This document shows positions 8,989-17,681 of a stretch of 64,000 nucleotides of DNA, piece after piece; position 1 is the first letter of the stretch, and every line of letters starts with the position of its first letter. Both the position numbers and the translations under genes were made by a program. Under the pieces are notes generated by a model. It saw nothing but the letters and a program-made list of their open reading frames with translations. It ran no database searches and was not told where the DNA came from. Source of the DNA: JAZOXB01 sp040096185 (lineage in GTDB: Bacteria; Bacillota; Clostridia; Oscillospirales; Oscillospiraceae); assembly GCF_040096185.1 (NCBI RefSeq), contig NZ_JBBMFF010000248.1:17618-81617 (forward strand), written 5' to 3'.

Positions 8989-10026
8989 ATGAAAATCATT
9001 CTGGATGCAATGGGAGGCGACAATGCCCCGGATGCCGTGGTGCGCGGCGCACTGGAGGCGGCCAAGGAGTTCGGCGTGCAGATCGTTCTGGTCGGCCGCG
9101 GCGCGGATATCCTTGCCAGCATGAAGGCACAGGGCTGGGATACGCTCCCGGACGGCGTGGAGCTTGCCAATGCCGAGGATGTGGTGGACATGCACTGCGA
9201 TCCCGCCGCGGTCGTGAAGCAGCATCCGAACTCTTCGCTCGTGCTGGGCGCAAGAATGCTGGCGCAGGGCGGCGGTGATGCGTTCATCTCGGCCGGCAAT
9301 ACCGGCGCGCTGCTCACGGCGGCTACGCTGCTCGTCAAGCGCATCCGCGGTATCCGCCGCGCGGCGTTCTCGCCGGTCCTTCCGACGAAGGACGGCCACG
9401 CCATTCTCATCGATGCGGGCGCGAATGCCGAGTGCACGCCGGAATTCCTGCTGCAGTTCGGCTGCATGGGCTCGTTCTACGCGCAGAAGGCGCTCGGCAT
9501 CGAGTCGCCGCGCGTGGGCCTTCTGAACAACGGCGCGGAAGATACGAAGGGCGACCCGCTCCACCGCGAGGCCCATCAGCTTCTGAAGCGCGCCGCGGAG
9601 CAGGGGACCATCCACTTCGTCGGCAATGTCGAGGCGCGCGATGTGCCGTTCGGCGCGGCGGATGTTATCGTGGCGGACGGCTTCTCCGGCAACGTCCTGC
9701 TCAAGACCATGGAGGGCACGGCCATGTTCATGTCCGACATGATGAAGCAGATGTTCTACCGCAATCCGCTGACGATGCTCGGCGCGCTGCTGTGTAAAAA
9801 GGGCATCAACGGCATCCGCAAGACCATGGACTACCGCGAAACGGGCGGGTCCATCGTCATCGGCATCAGCCGCCCGGTCATCAAGGCGCACGGCTCGTCC
9901 GACGACGCCGCCATCCGCGGCGCGATCCGGCAGGCCATCCGCGCGGTCGAGAGCGGCTTCTGCGAGGAAATTCGTGCCAATATCGGGCAGATGATCCTGC
10001 CCAGGGAGGAAGAACATGCTGAATAA
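8989..10026 (+). CDS. plsX: Phosphate acyltransferase PlsX
   Basis: PlsX converts acyl-ACP to acyl-phosphate for phospholipid synthesis. The 345-residue product begins MKIILDAMGGDNAP, the family hallmark, and has SAGNTGALL (about 100) and VADGFSGNVLLKT (about 225). The start at 8989 is chosen because this hallmark must be N-terminal; the frame is open further upstream inside trmFO. It overlaps rnc by 11 bases. The usual acpP gene between plsX and rnc is absent. Confidence 0.95.
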   Translation: MKIILDAMGGDNAPDAVVRGALEAAKEFGVQIVLVGRGADILASMKAQGWDTLPDGVELANAEDVVDMHCDPAAVVKQHPNSSLVLGARMLAQGGGDAFISAGNTGALLTAATLLVKRIRGIRRAAFSPVLPTKDGHAILIDAGANAECTPEFLLQFGCMGSFYAQKALGIESPRVGLLNNGAEDTKGDPLHREAHQLLKRAAEQGTIHFVGNVEARDVPFGAADVIVADGFSGNVLLKTMEGTAMFMSDMMKQMFYRNPLTMLGALLCKKGINGIRKTMDYRETGGSIVIGISRPVIKAHGSSDDAAIRGAIRQAIRAVESGFCEEIRANIGQMILPREEEHAE

Positions 10027-10699
10027 GCTGGAAAAGGCGTTGGGCTACAAGTTCCGCGATCCGGAGCTTCTGCGCATGGCGCTGACCCACACCTCCTGTG
10101 CAAACGAGATCTATCAGGACCCACTGCGCAGCTATGAGCGGCTGGAATTCCTTGGGGATTCCATTGTCGGCTTCGTGACGGCGGAGTATCTGTACCGGAC
10201 TTTTCCCAAAAAGCTCGAAGGCGATCTGACGCGCATCCGCGCGGAGCTCGTCTGCGAAAAGAGCCTTGCCGCCGTGGCGGAGCGTCTCTCGCTCGGCGAG
10301 CATCTGCTGCTCGGAAACGGCGAGGATCAAAGCGGCGGCCGCCGCCGCCCGAGCATCCTCTGCGATGTTATGGAGGCCGTTGTGGCTGCCAGCTATCTGG
10401 ACGGCGGCTTTGCCGTGGCCAGCGACATCGTGACGCGGCTCATCCTGCCGCAGCTCGCCGAGGCGGAAAAGACCCACGATTATAAGACGGAGCTGCAGGA
10501 GCTCGTGCAGCGCAAAAAATCGCAGCAGCTGAGCTATGAGCTCATCTCGGAGACTGGCCCGGACCACTGCAAGGAATTTAACGTTCATGTCCTGCTCAAC
10601 GGCAGGGAGGTCGGTACCGGCTCCGGCACGAGCAAAAAGCGCGCCGAGCAGGCAGCGGCGGCGCAGGCCATTGTGCGGCTCTTCCCGGAACAGAAATAA
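10016..10699 (+). CDS. rnc: Ribonuclease III
   Basis: A 227-residue double-strand-specific endoribonuclease that matures rRNA and cuts structured mRNA. The RNase III signature ERLEFLGDSIVGF (about 41-53) holds the metal-binding acidic residues, and a second catalytic patch lies at CDVMEAVVAA (about 119). The C-terminal double-stranded RNA binding domain spans about 155-226 and ends with SKKRAEQAAAAQAI. Last gene of the operon, followed by a terminator. Confidence 0.96.
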   Translation: MLNKLEKALGYKFRDPELLRMALTHTSCANEIYQDPLRSYERLEFLGDSIVGFVTAEYLYRTFPKKLEGDLTRIRAELVCEKSLAAVAERLSLGEHLLLGNGEDQSGGRRRPSILCDVMEAVVAASYLDGGFAVASDIVTRLILPQLAEAEKTHDYKTELQELVQRKKSQQLSYELISETGPDHCKEFNVHVLLNGREVGTGSGTSKKRAEQAAAAQAIVRLFPEQK

Positions 10700-10703
10700 A
10701 ACG

Positions 10704-10746
10704 ATTGGGACCACCGGCGGCAGCCGATGGTCCCAATTCTGTTTTA
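10704..10746. terminator. Convergent terminator after rnc and the ABC importer
   Basis: ATTGGGACCA (10704-10713) pairs with TGGTCCCAAT (10728-10737), followed by a T-rich stretch on the plus strand. The two flanking genes converge here, so it probably serves both. Confidence 0.8.
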
Positions 10747-11625
10747 TAGCGTGCGTTCGCGGGTCGAGCGGCGCATGGCGTTGGCCAGCTCCGTGATGCA
10801 CAGCAGCGTTGCCACAAGGAACACACCGGGGATGACGATGATCCACCATGCGTCCGTGAGCAGAGCCTTTTCGGACAGGGAAAGCATGCTGCCCCACGAG
10901 ACGACCTCGATCGGCAGGCCGATGCCGAGGAAGCTTAGCGTCGATTCCGCCGTGATGGCGCTGCGGATGTTCATAACGACCATGAACGAGATGGACGAGA
11001 AGAAATTCGGCGCAAGGTGCTGCCGCAGGACGTGGAAGAAGCCGCCGCCCATGCAGCGCGAGGCCAGCACATATTCGCTGCTGCGCAGCCTGCGCACCTC
11101 CGTGCGAACGACCTTGGCGATGCTGGCCCAGCTCGTCAGCCCGATGACGAGCGAGAGCGTGAGCACATTTGCCGTGCCCAGAATGGCCTGCAGCAGCACG
11201 ACGAGCAGCAGGTTCGGCACGCTCAGCAGAATTTCCGTCAGCCGCATCAGGAGACGGTCCAGCCAGTCCGGCGCGCAGCCGCTGACCGTGCCGAACAGAA
11301 TGGCGATGGCTGTGGACAGCAGCGTGGATAGAACGCCGATGGTCAGCGAAATGCGCCCGCCGTACCAGATCATGGAGAAAATATCGCGGCCCATCGGGTC
11401 CGTCCCGAAGAGAAATTCCCGCGACGGCGCTTCATTGCAGTGCGCAAGGTCGAGATAGGTCGGATCGTGCGTCAGGAGCACCTCGCAGAACAGGCAGCCG
11501 AGCACGATGAGCGTCAGAACGGCGGCTGAAAAAATCGGCTTGCCGCGGTACCACGGCGCGCGGCGTACCGGTGCTGCGGGCGACTGCGGCCGGACGCCGA
11601 CCAGACGAAAGCGGTCGTCTGTCAT
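10744..11625 (-). CDS. Oligopeptide/nickel-type ABC importer permease (DppC/OppC class)
   Basis: The 293-residue inner-membrane permease has an N-terminal TM segment (about 26-46), the extracytoplasmic segment ending FGTDPMGRD typical of DppC/OppC, and a BPD_transp_1 domain with the EAA-like loop ASRCMGGGFFHVLRQHLAPN. The ATG at 11625 is preceded by GGAGGTGA and overlaps the stop of the preceding permease in ATGA. It is the last gene of the five-gene operon that starts with the lipoprotein at 16133. Substrate (peptide, nickel or other) is not decided by sequence. Confidence 0.88.
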   Translation of the reverse strand: MTDDRFRLVGVRPQSPAAPVRRAPWYRGKPIFSAAVLTLIVLGCLFCEVLLTHDPTYLDLAHCNEAPSREFLFGTDPMGRDIFSMIWYGGRISLTIGVLSTLLSTAIAILFGTVSGCAPDWLDRLLMRLTEILLSVPNLLLVVLLQAILGTANVLTLSLVIGLTSWASIAKVVRTEVRRLRSSEYVLASRCMGGGFFHVLRQHLAPNFFSSISFMVVMNIRSAITAESTLSFLGIGLPIEVVSWGSMLSLSEKALLTDAWWIIVIPGVFLVATLLCITELANAMRRSTRERTL

Positions 11626-12617
11626 TTTGAAGTCACCTCCCGTTCCGTCGGGCGAAGGCGCGGGTCGAGGCGCGCGTTCATGGCCTGCGCCAGCAGACTG
11701 CATGCGATGACGACCGCGCCGGAGAGCAGGCACAGCACCATCAGCAGGTTGTAGTCCTTGTAGCGCGCGCTCTCATAGGACAGCGTGCCGAGACCGGGAT
11801 AGGAGAACACGGCCTCCACGATATAGGTCCCGCCCATCACATGCGGCACGGAGATGGCCATGAGGCTGAGATAGGACGGAAGCACATTGCGCAGGCACTG
11901 CCGCAGCACGATGTGCGCCCGGCCAATCCCCTCGCTGCGCGCCAGCAGCACATAGTCTGCGCGCAGCTCTTCCACCAGCCGGTTGCGCACGAGGTAGGCA
12001 TAGTACCACAGGTGGCTCAGCACGACGACGGACATCGGCAGGATCAGGTGCACGATCCGGTCGCCGACATCGTCCGCGTGGCCGACGCTGTAGGCCCCGG
12101 AGCTCGGCAGCCAGCGCAGCGTGACGGAAAACAGCAGGATCAGCATCAGTGACAGCCAGAATTCCGGGATGCAGCTCGTCACCGTGCCAAGCTTGCAGAG
12201 GATGCGGTCGAGCGGCCGGTCCTCCTTCCATGCGCACAGCGCGCCGAGCAGCAGAGCCAGCACGAACAGCAGCACGAAGCCGAGCCCGCCGAGCAGCAGG
12301 GTGTTGCCAATGCGGTCACCGATCAGCTCCAGCACGTCCATCTTGTATTTATAGGAGATGCCGAAATCGCCGTGCAGCGCGCGGCTGAACCAGCGTGCGT
12401 ACTGCGTGGGCAGGGGATCATTCAGGCCGAGCTTGTCCTCAGCCCATTCGCGCTCGGCGGGGGACATTTTTTCCACGCGGTCGCCGTAGTAGGAGACAAG
12501 CGGGTCGCCCGGAGCGAGGCGGGAGATATAGAACGTCAGAACGGAGAGCAGCAGCACGCTCAGCACGAAAATGCCGAGGCGCGGCAGCAGCCGCAGGAAA
12601 AACCGGCGGACCTTCAT
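11622..12617 (-). CDS. Oligopeptide/nickel-type ABC importer permease (DppB/OppB class)
   Basis: A 331-residue permease with six predicted TM segments and the family features LTFYISRLAPGDPL near the N-terminus, GLNDPLPTQYARW and the cytoplasmic coupling loop ARSEGIGRAHIVLRQCLRN (about 220-238). The start at 12617 follows GGAGGGG and overlaps the stop of the upstream ATPase by ATGA. It would form the channel with the DppC-class partner. Confidence 0.9.
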   Translation of the reverse strand: MKVRRFFLRLLPRLGIFVLSVLLLSVLTFYISRLAPGDPLVSYYGDRVEKMSPAEREWAEDKLGLNDPLPTQYARWFSRALHGDFGISYKYKMDVLELIGDRIGNTLLLGGLGFVLLFVLALLLGALCAWKEDRPLDRILCKLGTVTSCIPEFWLSLMLILLFSVTLRWLPSSGAYSVGHADDVGDRIVHLILPMSVVVLSHLWYYAYLVRNRLVEELRADYVLLARSEGIGRAHIVLRQCLRNVLPSYLSLMAISVPHVMGGTYIVEAVFSYPGLGTLSYESARYKDYNLLMVLCLLSGAVVIACSLLAQAMNARLDPRLRPTEREVTSK

Positions 12618-13513
12618 ACGGCGCCCCCTCCTTCCAGCAGAACGTAATGCTCCGGCGCGACCTCCGTCCATGTGCCGCCGTCCGGCAGCGGCCCCTCAAA
12701 GACGAGCGGCCTGCGGGCGCGCTCGAGGCGCGGGTCCGGGATGGGGATGGACGAGAGCAGCGCGCGCGTATAGGGGTGCTGCGGCGCGGCGAACAGCGAT
12801 GCCGTCGGGGCCAGCTCCACGAGCCTTCCCTGATACAGCACGCCGACGCGGTCACAGAGGAATTCCACGACAGCCAGATCGTGGGCAATAAACAGGAAGG
12901 AGAACCCGTGCTCCTCCTGCAGATGGCGGAACAGATTGATGATCTGTGCCTGAATGGAGACGTCCAGCGAGGCGACCGGCTCATCCGCAACGAGCAGCTC
13001 CGGCTCCATGGACAGGGCGCGCGCAATGGCGACGCGCTGGCGCTGCCCGCCGGAAAGCTCACCGGGGTATTTGTCCAGATAGCCCGCGTCCAGACCAACA
13101 TAGCGCATCTGGAATTCCGCCTCGGCGCGGTAGCTGCCGCGCGGCGGGCGGACATGCTGGATGCGCATCGGCTCTGCAATGATATCGCACACGCGCATGC
13201 GCCCGTTCAGGCTCGAGCCGGAGTCCTGAAAGATGATCTGCCGCTCTGCCTGCAGCGTGCGGCGGTTCGCGCGGAAGGCGCGGCGGTCACAGATGTCGAT
13301 GCCGCGATAGAGGATCTGCCCGCTCTGCGGCCGCAGCAGATTCATCACGCAGCGCGCGATGGTCGATTTGCCGGAGCCGGATTCGCCGACGAGACCGAGA
13401 ACCTCGCCGCGCCGGAGCGTGAACGAGACGTGATCCACAGCGCGGAGCACGGCCCTTCGCCCGAGCGGGAAGGCGTGCGTCAGACCGCGCACCTCGAGAA
13501 GCGGCTCAGCCAT
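12614..13513 (-). CDS. ABC importer ATPase (DppF/OppF class)
   Basis: The 299-residue ATPase has Walker A GESGSGKST, signature LSGGQRQR, Walker B LLVADEP and the switch histidine in FIAHDL. The C-terminal oligopeptide-type extension is short. The start at 13513 is chosen from the fit of MAEPLLEVRGLTHAF to the family N-terminus; it overlaps the upstream ATPase gene by 8 bases. It acts with the DppD-class partner to drive import. Confidence 0.9.
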   Translation of the reverse strand: MAEPLLEVRGLTHAFPLGRRAVLRAVDHVSFTLRRGEVLGLVGESGSGKSTIARCVMNLLRPQSGQILYRGIDICDRRAFRANRRTLQAERQIIFQDSGSSLNGRMRVCDIIAEPMRIQHVRPPRGSYRAEAEFQMRYVGLDAGYLDKYPGELSGGQRQRVAIARALSMEPELLVADEPVASLDVSIQAQIINLFRHLQEEHGFSFLFIAHDLAVVEFLCDRVGVLYQGRLVELAPTASLFAAPQHPYTRALLSSIPIPDPRLERARRPLVFEGPLPDGGTWTEVAPEHYVLLEGGGAV

Positions 13514-14519
13514 GGCGCTCGCCTCCGATCGGCGGCGTGATGTGCGGGGCCCGGGGGTCGAGCAGCCACGTCGCGGCAAAATGGGTGTCGGAAATGCGGA
13601 ACATCGGCGGCTCCTCCTCATAGTCGATGGCAAGGGCATATTCATTGCGGCAGGCGAAGGCATCGCCCTTCGGCGGGTCGATCAGCGTGGGCGGCATGCC
13701 GGGAATGGTATGCAGCCGCGGCTTCCCGCGGGACAGCGCCGGGAGCGACTGCAGCAGGCCCCAGGTGTAGGGGTGGCGCGGATCATAGAAAATATCCTCC
13801 GCCGTGCCGAGCTCCACGATCTTCCCGGCGTACATGACGGCCACACGATCCGCCACGCGCGCCACAGCGCCGAGGTCGTGCGTGACGAAAACCGTTGCCG
13901 TGCCGAGCTTCTGCTGAATTTCGCGCAGAAGATCGAGAATTTGGGCCTGAATGGTCACATCCAGCGCGGTCGTCGGCTCGTCGGCAAACAGGATCGACGG
14001 GTCGCCCGCCAGCGCAATGGCCAGCACGACGCGCTGGCGCATGCCGCCGGAAAAGTGGTGCGGATACAGGCCACGCCGCTCCTCCGGCCGGTCGATGCCG
14101 ACAAGGCGCATCAGCTCGAGCACGCGCTGCTCCAGAGCCGCGCCGCGCAGGCGGGGCGCATGAACATGGACAGCGGCCGCCAGCTGCGCGCCGACGGTCA
14201 TGCTGGGGTTCAGCGCAGTCATCGGGTCCTGAAATACCATGGAAAACAATGAGCCGCGAAGCTTCTGCAGCTCGCGTTCCCGCAGCCGCGTGATATCACG
14301 GCCATTTACCGCGATCGTGCCGCTCTTGCGCCGCGCGCTCGGCGGCAGCAGGTGCAGGATGCTCTTACACAGCACGCTTTTGCCGCAGCCGGATTCGCCC
14401 ACGATGGCGAGGACCTCACCCGCGCGCAGCGAAAAGCTGACGTCGCGCACGGCCTGGACCTCTCCCGCCGGGGTGAAAAAGCTGACGGACAGATTTTTTA
14501 CTTCCAGTAGCTCTGCCAT
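13506..14519 (-). CDS. ABC importer ATPase (DppD/OppD class)
   Basis: A 337-residue ATPase beginning MAELLEVKNLSVSF, with Walker A GESGCGKS, signature FSGGMRQR, Walker B ILFADEP and the C-terminal oligopeptide/dipeptide extension (HPYTWGLLQSLP, about residue 246, then GDAFACRNEYA). A ribosome site AGGTGA lies just upstream of the ATG. A stem-loop separates it from the upstream binding-protein gene. Confidence 0.92.
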   Translation of the reverse strand: MAELLEVKNLSVSFFTPAGEVQAVRDVSFSLRAGEVLAIVGESGCGKSVLCKSILHLLPPSARRKSGTIAVNGRDITRLRERELQKLRGSLFSMVFQDPMTALNPSMTVGAQLAAAVHVHAPRLRGAALEQRVLELMRLVGIDRPEERRGLYPHHFSGGMRQRVVLAIALAGDPSILFADEPTTALDVTIQAQILDLLREIQQKLGTATVFVTHDLGAVARVADRVAVMYAGKIVELGTAEDIFYDPRHPYTWGLLQSLPALSRGKPRLHTIPGMPPTLIDPPKGDAFACRNEYALAIDYEEEPPMFRISDTHFAATWLLDPRAPHITPPIGGERHG

Positions 14520-14544
14520 AGGATCACCTGTTAAAACGTACATG

Positions 14545-14572
14545 CGGGAGGCCCGGTTCTGCGAGCCTCCCG
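14545..14572 (-). other. Intercistronic stem-loop between binding protein and ATPase genes
   Basis: CGGGAGGC (14545-14552) pairs with GCCTCCCG (14565-14572). In the direction of the operon no U-run follows directly, so it more likely stabilises the binding-protein message or attenuates partly than terminates. On the plus strand it is followed by TTTTTT. Confidence 0.55.
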
Positions 14573-14588
14573 ATGCTTTTTTCCGTTG

Positions 14589-16133
14589 TTATTTCTCGAT
14601 CGTCCATTCCTGAACATTCCAGAAAATGCCGACGCCGTGGTGGCCGAGTACGGTATCCGCCGCGATGCCCTGCAGACCGTCGACAGCGACATAGTTCGCG
14701 TCGATGTAGCAGATGAAGGCATAGGCGGGATCGGCGGCCAGAGCCTCCTGGAACTTGGCGTAATACTGGCGGCGCTGCTCCGGGTCGGAGGTCTCGCGGG
14801 CCAGCTTCAGGTAGCTGTCCACGGCGGCATTGGAGTAGCCGGAGTAGTTTGCGCCCTTGTCCGTGCCGAACACCTTATAGGTGTGGTCGTCGGCGTCGAA
14901 TGGGCTGCCCCAGCCGATGAGGCAGGCCATCTGTCCGCCCCAGTCCATCTGCGCGGGAATGTCGACCGTGCAGTTGATGCCGATATCGCGCAGCTGCTGT
15001 GCGGCAGCCTGTGCAATGTCGATGCGGTCCTGCTCACCGGCCATGACGCTGATGACAAAACCGATCTCCTTGCCGTTTCGCTCGTAGAAGCCGTTTTCGC
15101 CCATCGTGCAGCCTGCGTCCTCCAGAATGGTCTTTGCCTTTTCCGGGTCATAGTCGTAGTGCTCTACATTGGAGTCGTTATAAATGTTGCGCTGCAGGGG
15201 ACCGTAGGCGGCCATGCCCTGCCCGAGCAGGACAGAGTCGATGATGGCCTGCCGGTCGATGCCGTAGCAGATGGCGGGAATGAGGTCACGGTTCTCCGTC
15301 CAGTAGTCGTTCCAGAAGTTGAAGAGAATGCCGCGGTAGTCTGCCGTCGTCATGTCATAGCAGGTATAGCCCTCCTTGTCCGTAAAGTCTTTTGCGTTTT
15401 TCGGATCGAGCAGGGCCAGATCGATCTCGCCGGACTTCAGCTGCAGAGCCTGCGCATTGTCATCCGTGACGATCTTGAAGATGATGCGGTCGATCTTCGG
15501 CGCACCGAGGTAATAATCCTCGTTTTTGACCAACACGATGGACTGCCCGGCGTCCCAGCTCTCCAGCTTATACGGGCCGGTGCCGACCGGATGGCGGAAG
15601 AAGTCCGACTCCTGCATGTCCTTGCCCTGCAGCAGGTGCTGCGGCAGAATGGCCATGGTCATATAGTCAAGAAAGGCCACGTTCGGTGCGGACAGGCGGA
15701 ACACGACGGTCTTGTCGTCGGGAACGGTGATCTCCTCCACATCCTCAAAGTTCGGCGCGTTTTCCGAGCCGTTTTCGGGGTCCATGATGGCTTCGATCGT
15801 GAACTTTACGTCCTCGGCCGTGAACGGCTCGCCGTCATGCCACTTCACGCCGTCGCGCAGGTGGAAGGTGTAGGTGCAGGCGCTCTCATCGTATTCCCAC
15901 GATTCAGCCAGACCGGAAACGACCTCGTTGCTGCCGTTGTGGGCGGTCAGACCGCTGAAGAGCAGCACGTTGATCTCGCCGTGCTCATCCATGGCGGGGT
16001 TGATGCGGGTGTAGTCGCCGCTGCCGTAGACGAGCGTCGTGCCTTCGTCTTCGGTCACTGCCGGGGTTTTGCTGCATGCGGCCAGCGCCAGAACGGCGCT
16101 CAGCACCAGCAGCAGTGCAAGAATTCGTTTCAT
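14589..16133 (-). CDS. Extracellular solute-binding lipoprotein, family 5 (DppA/OppA class)
   Basis: The 514-residue product has a lipoprotein signal peptide ending at the lipobox LALAAC (Cys about 20). The mature part is a family-5 solute-binding protein: LVYGSGDYTRINPAMDEHG, the LAESWEY and YTFHLRDGVKWHDGEPFTA region (about 96-114), and the ICYGIDRQAII stretch. It starts after AGGAGG at 16133. It delivers substrate to the permease pair encoded downstream. Peptides are the default guess; nickel or heme are not excluded. Confidence 0.92.
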   Translation of the reverse strand: MKRILALLLVLSAVLALAACSKTPAVTEDEGTTLVYGSGDYTRINPAMDEHGEINVLLFSGLTAHNGSNEVVSGLAESWEYDESACTYTFHLRDGVKWHDGEPFTAEDVKFTIEAIMDPENGSENAPNFEDVEEITVPDDKTVVFRLSAPNVAFLDYMTMAILPQHLLQGKDMQESDFFRHPVGTGPYKLESWDAGQSIVLVKNEDYYLGAPKIDRIIFKIVTDDNAQALQLKSGEIDLALLDPKNAKDFTDKEGYTCYDMTTADYRGILFNFWNDYWTENRDLIPAICYGIDRQAIIDSVLLGQGMAAYGPLQRNIYNDSNVEHYDYDPEKAKTILEDAGCTMGENGFYERNGKEIGFVISVMAGEQDRIDIAQAAAQQLRDIGINCTVDIPAQMDWGGQMACLIGWGSPFDADDHTYKVFGTDKGANYSGYSNAAVDSYLKLARETSDPEQRRQYYAKFQEALAADPAYAFICYIDANYVAVDGLQGIAADTVLGHHGVGIFWNVQEWTIEK

Positions 16134-16184
16134 TGGGGGTGGTCCTCCTGTCATTTCGGGCCCTTTCGCCCGTTCTCGTGATGC

Positions 16185-16213
16185 ATTTTAGCATACGAAA
16201 TTCGGTTCCGGAA
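16185..16213 (-). promoter_or_regulatory. Candidate promoter of the ABC importer operon
   Basis: On the minus strand TTCCGG (16208-16213) lies 17 bases before TAAAAT (16185-16190), which has an extended TGC in front. The rest of 16214-16330 shows no gene or clear signal. Confidence 0.45.
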
Positions 16214-16330
16214 GCTCCCCCGGGGGATATTCGATGCAAAAAGATCGAAAAAAGTTGTGCCGGCTTTGCCTCATGAAAAAGTGGCCATAGCCGCTTTGCC
16301 CTATGTTCGGAAACAAAACCGGACTGGCAT

Positions 16331-17575
16331 CTACTGAATCTGGTCCACACCGGGACGGTCCGCCAGCACCTGGCGCACCTGACGCCGCCGCAGAAATACC
16401 GTCAGCCAGCACACCGCCATGGTGATCAGACCGCAGACGGTCATGCAGAGGCGGTAATCCAGCACCTCTCCCAGTGCGCCGATGGCCAGAGAGAGCGCCG
16501 CTCCCGCCGCTGTGCAGAGCATGGACTCATAGGCATTGAGCCGGGCACGCAGCCGGTCGGGGATATAGCGCTGGACTGCCGCCTGACGGATGGTGGCGCT
16601 TTGAATGCCCAGAAAGCCGCAGATCGCCCGATTCACCAGCATCAGGGGATATGGCAGCCACAGCAGGCAGGTGTCCATCAACTCATAGGTCTGATATACA
16701 CCGAACAGAAAGCCAAAGCGCTTTTTCTCCGGGAGAGAGTAGCGGTAGCGGATGGCTCCGCCGATGGTGCGCCCGGCAAATTCCGCAACGGAGAAAAAGG
16801 AATACATGGCGGTAGTGAAGCCCGGCGCCGTGCGGAAAAAGGCGATGAGCAAGGGAGAATAGCCCGAGGCCATGCCGTTGGTAACGGACATGTACGCATA
16901 GAGCCCGTGCAGGCCGTGCTCCTGCCGCAGATAGGCGGCTGCTTCTCGGACATCCCGCCACCATGTTTTCAGAGACAGCAGCGGCTCCTGATCCCGGCGG
17001 CTTTCCTGCACGCGAATGCGACTTTCCAGGAAGGCCGCCAGCACCGAAAGCGCGGCCTGTATCAGCAGCAGCCGTCCCACGCCCAGCTTATCGTACAGCA
17101 CCGCCGCCAGCGGCATCATCAGAACCTTCAAAATGGGATAGAGCATGGCTGAGACGGTGTAGGCCCGCTCTTCCTGCCCCTTCGGCAACAGCAGGGGATA
17201 AAAGCTGTTGTAGGCCAGCTCGTCGAAGGCCCCAAGGCACGACACGAGCAGGGAAAAGGCCAGATAAGCAATATAGGAAAAGGAACTGTGCAACAGAAAC
17301 AGTCCTGCCCCGGCGTAGCACACGCCGTTGAGCAGGTCGCCCCACACCAGAAAAGGCTTACGCGGCAGACGATCCATCATGGGAGCGACGACCAGCGGCA
17401 GCAGCACCATCGGGATCAGCTGGATGGCGACCACCAGCGCCGCTGCCAGCGTGCTGCCGGTTTCGTCAAAGACCAGAAACGATAGGGCAAACTGACTGAT
17501 GATGCCGCCTGCTGCGCCCAGTGCTGTGGCGGCAGTAATGCGGGTAAAGTCCCGCGTCCAGAGTGTTTGTTTCAT
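16331..17575 (-). CDS. Major facilitator superfamily transporter (DHA3/enterobactin-exporter type)
   Basis: The 414-residue protein has 12 hydrophobic segments and the MFS motif MMDRLPRKPFLVWGD between TM2 and TM3. The overall form (an early DETGSTLAAALVVAIQ segment, a central hydrophilic loop near 190-210) matches MFS_3 drug or siderophore exporters. The start at 17575 has GAGGTGA in front; an earlier in-frame ATG at 17629 lies inside a palindrome. It follows the XRE-TPR regulator and has its own promoter and operator-like palindrome. The substrate is unknown. Confidence 0.88.
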   Translation of the reverse strand: MKQTLWTRDFTRITAATALGAAGGIISQFALSFLVFDETGSTLAAALVVAIQLIPMVLLPLVVAPMMDRLPRKPFLVWGDLLNGVCYAGAGLFLLHSSFSYIAYLAFSLLVSCLGAFDELAYNSFYPLLLPKGQEERAYTVSAMLYPILKVLMMPLAAVLYDKLGVGRLLLIQAALSVLAAFLESRIRVQESRRDQEPLLSLKTWWRDVREAAAYLRQEHGLHGLYAYMSVTNGMASGYSPLLIAFFRTAPGFTTAMYSFFSVAEFAGRTIGGAIRYRYSLPEKKRFGFLFGVYQTYELMDTCLLWLPYPLMLVNRAICGFLGIQSATIRQAAVQRYIPDRLRARLNAYESMLCTAAGAALSLAIGALGEVLDYRLCMTVCGLITMAVCWLTVFLRRRQVRQVLADRPGVDQIQ

Positions 17576-17628
17576 AGTGTTCACCTCGCGGCTATAATTA
17601 TCGCACAGCTCCTTACAAAAAGAAAGCA

Positions 17629-17661
17629 TGTCATCATGGGAAAATTATTCCCAGAATGACA
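17629..17661. promoter_or_regulatory. 33-bp palindrome in the leader of the MFS gene
   Basis: The arms TGTCAT-nn-TGGGAA and TTCCCA-nn-ATGACA are perfect inverted copies around a 5-base AT centre. It lies 54 bases before the MFS start and downstream of a good promoter. It may be an operator for the neighbouring regulator or a transcribed stem-loop; on the minus strand a U-rich but interrupted run follows. Confidence 0.6.
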
Positions 17662-17681
17662 CGCTTAGATTGGCAAAAACA

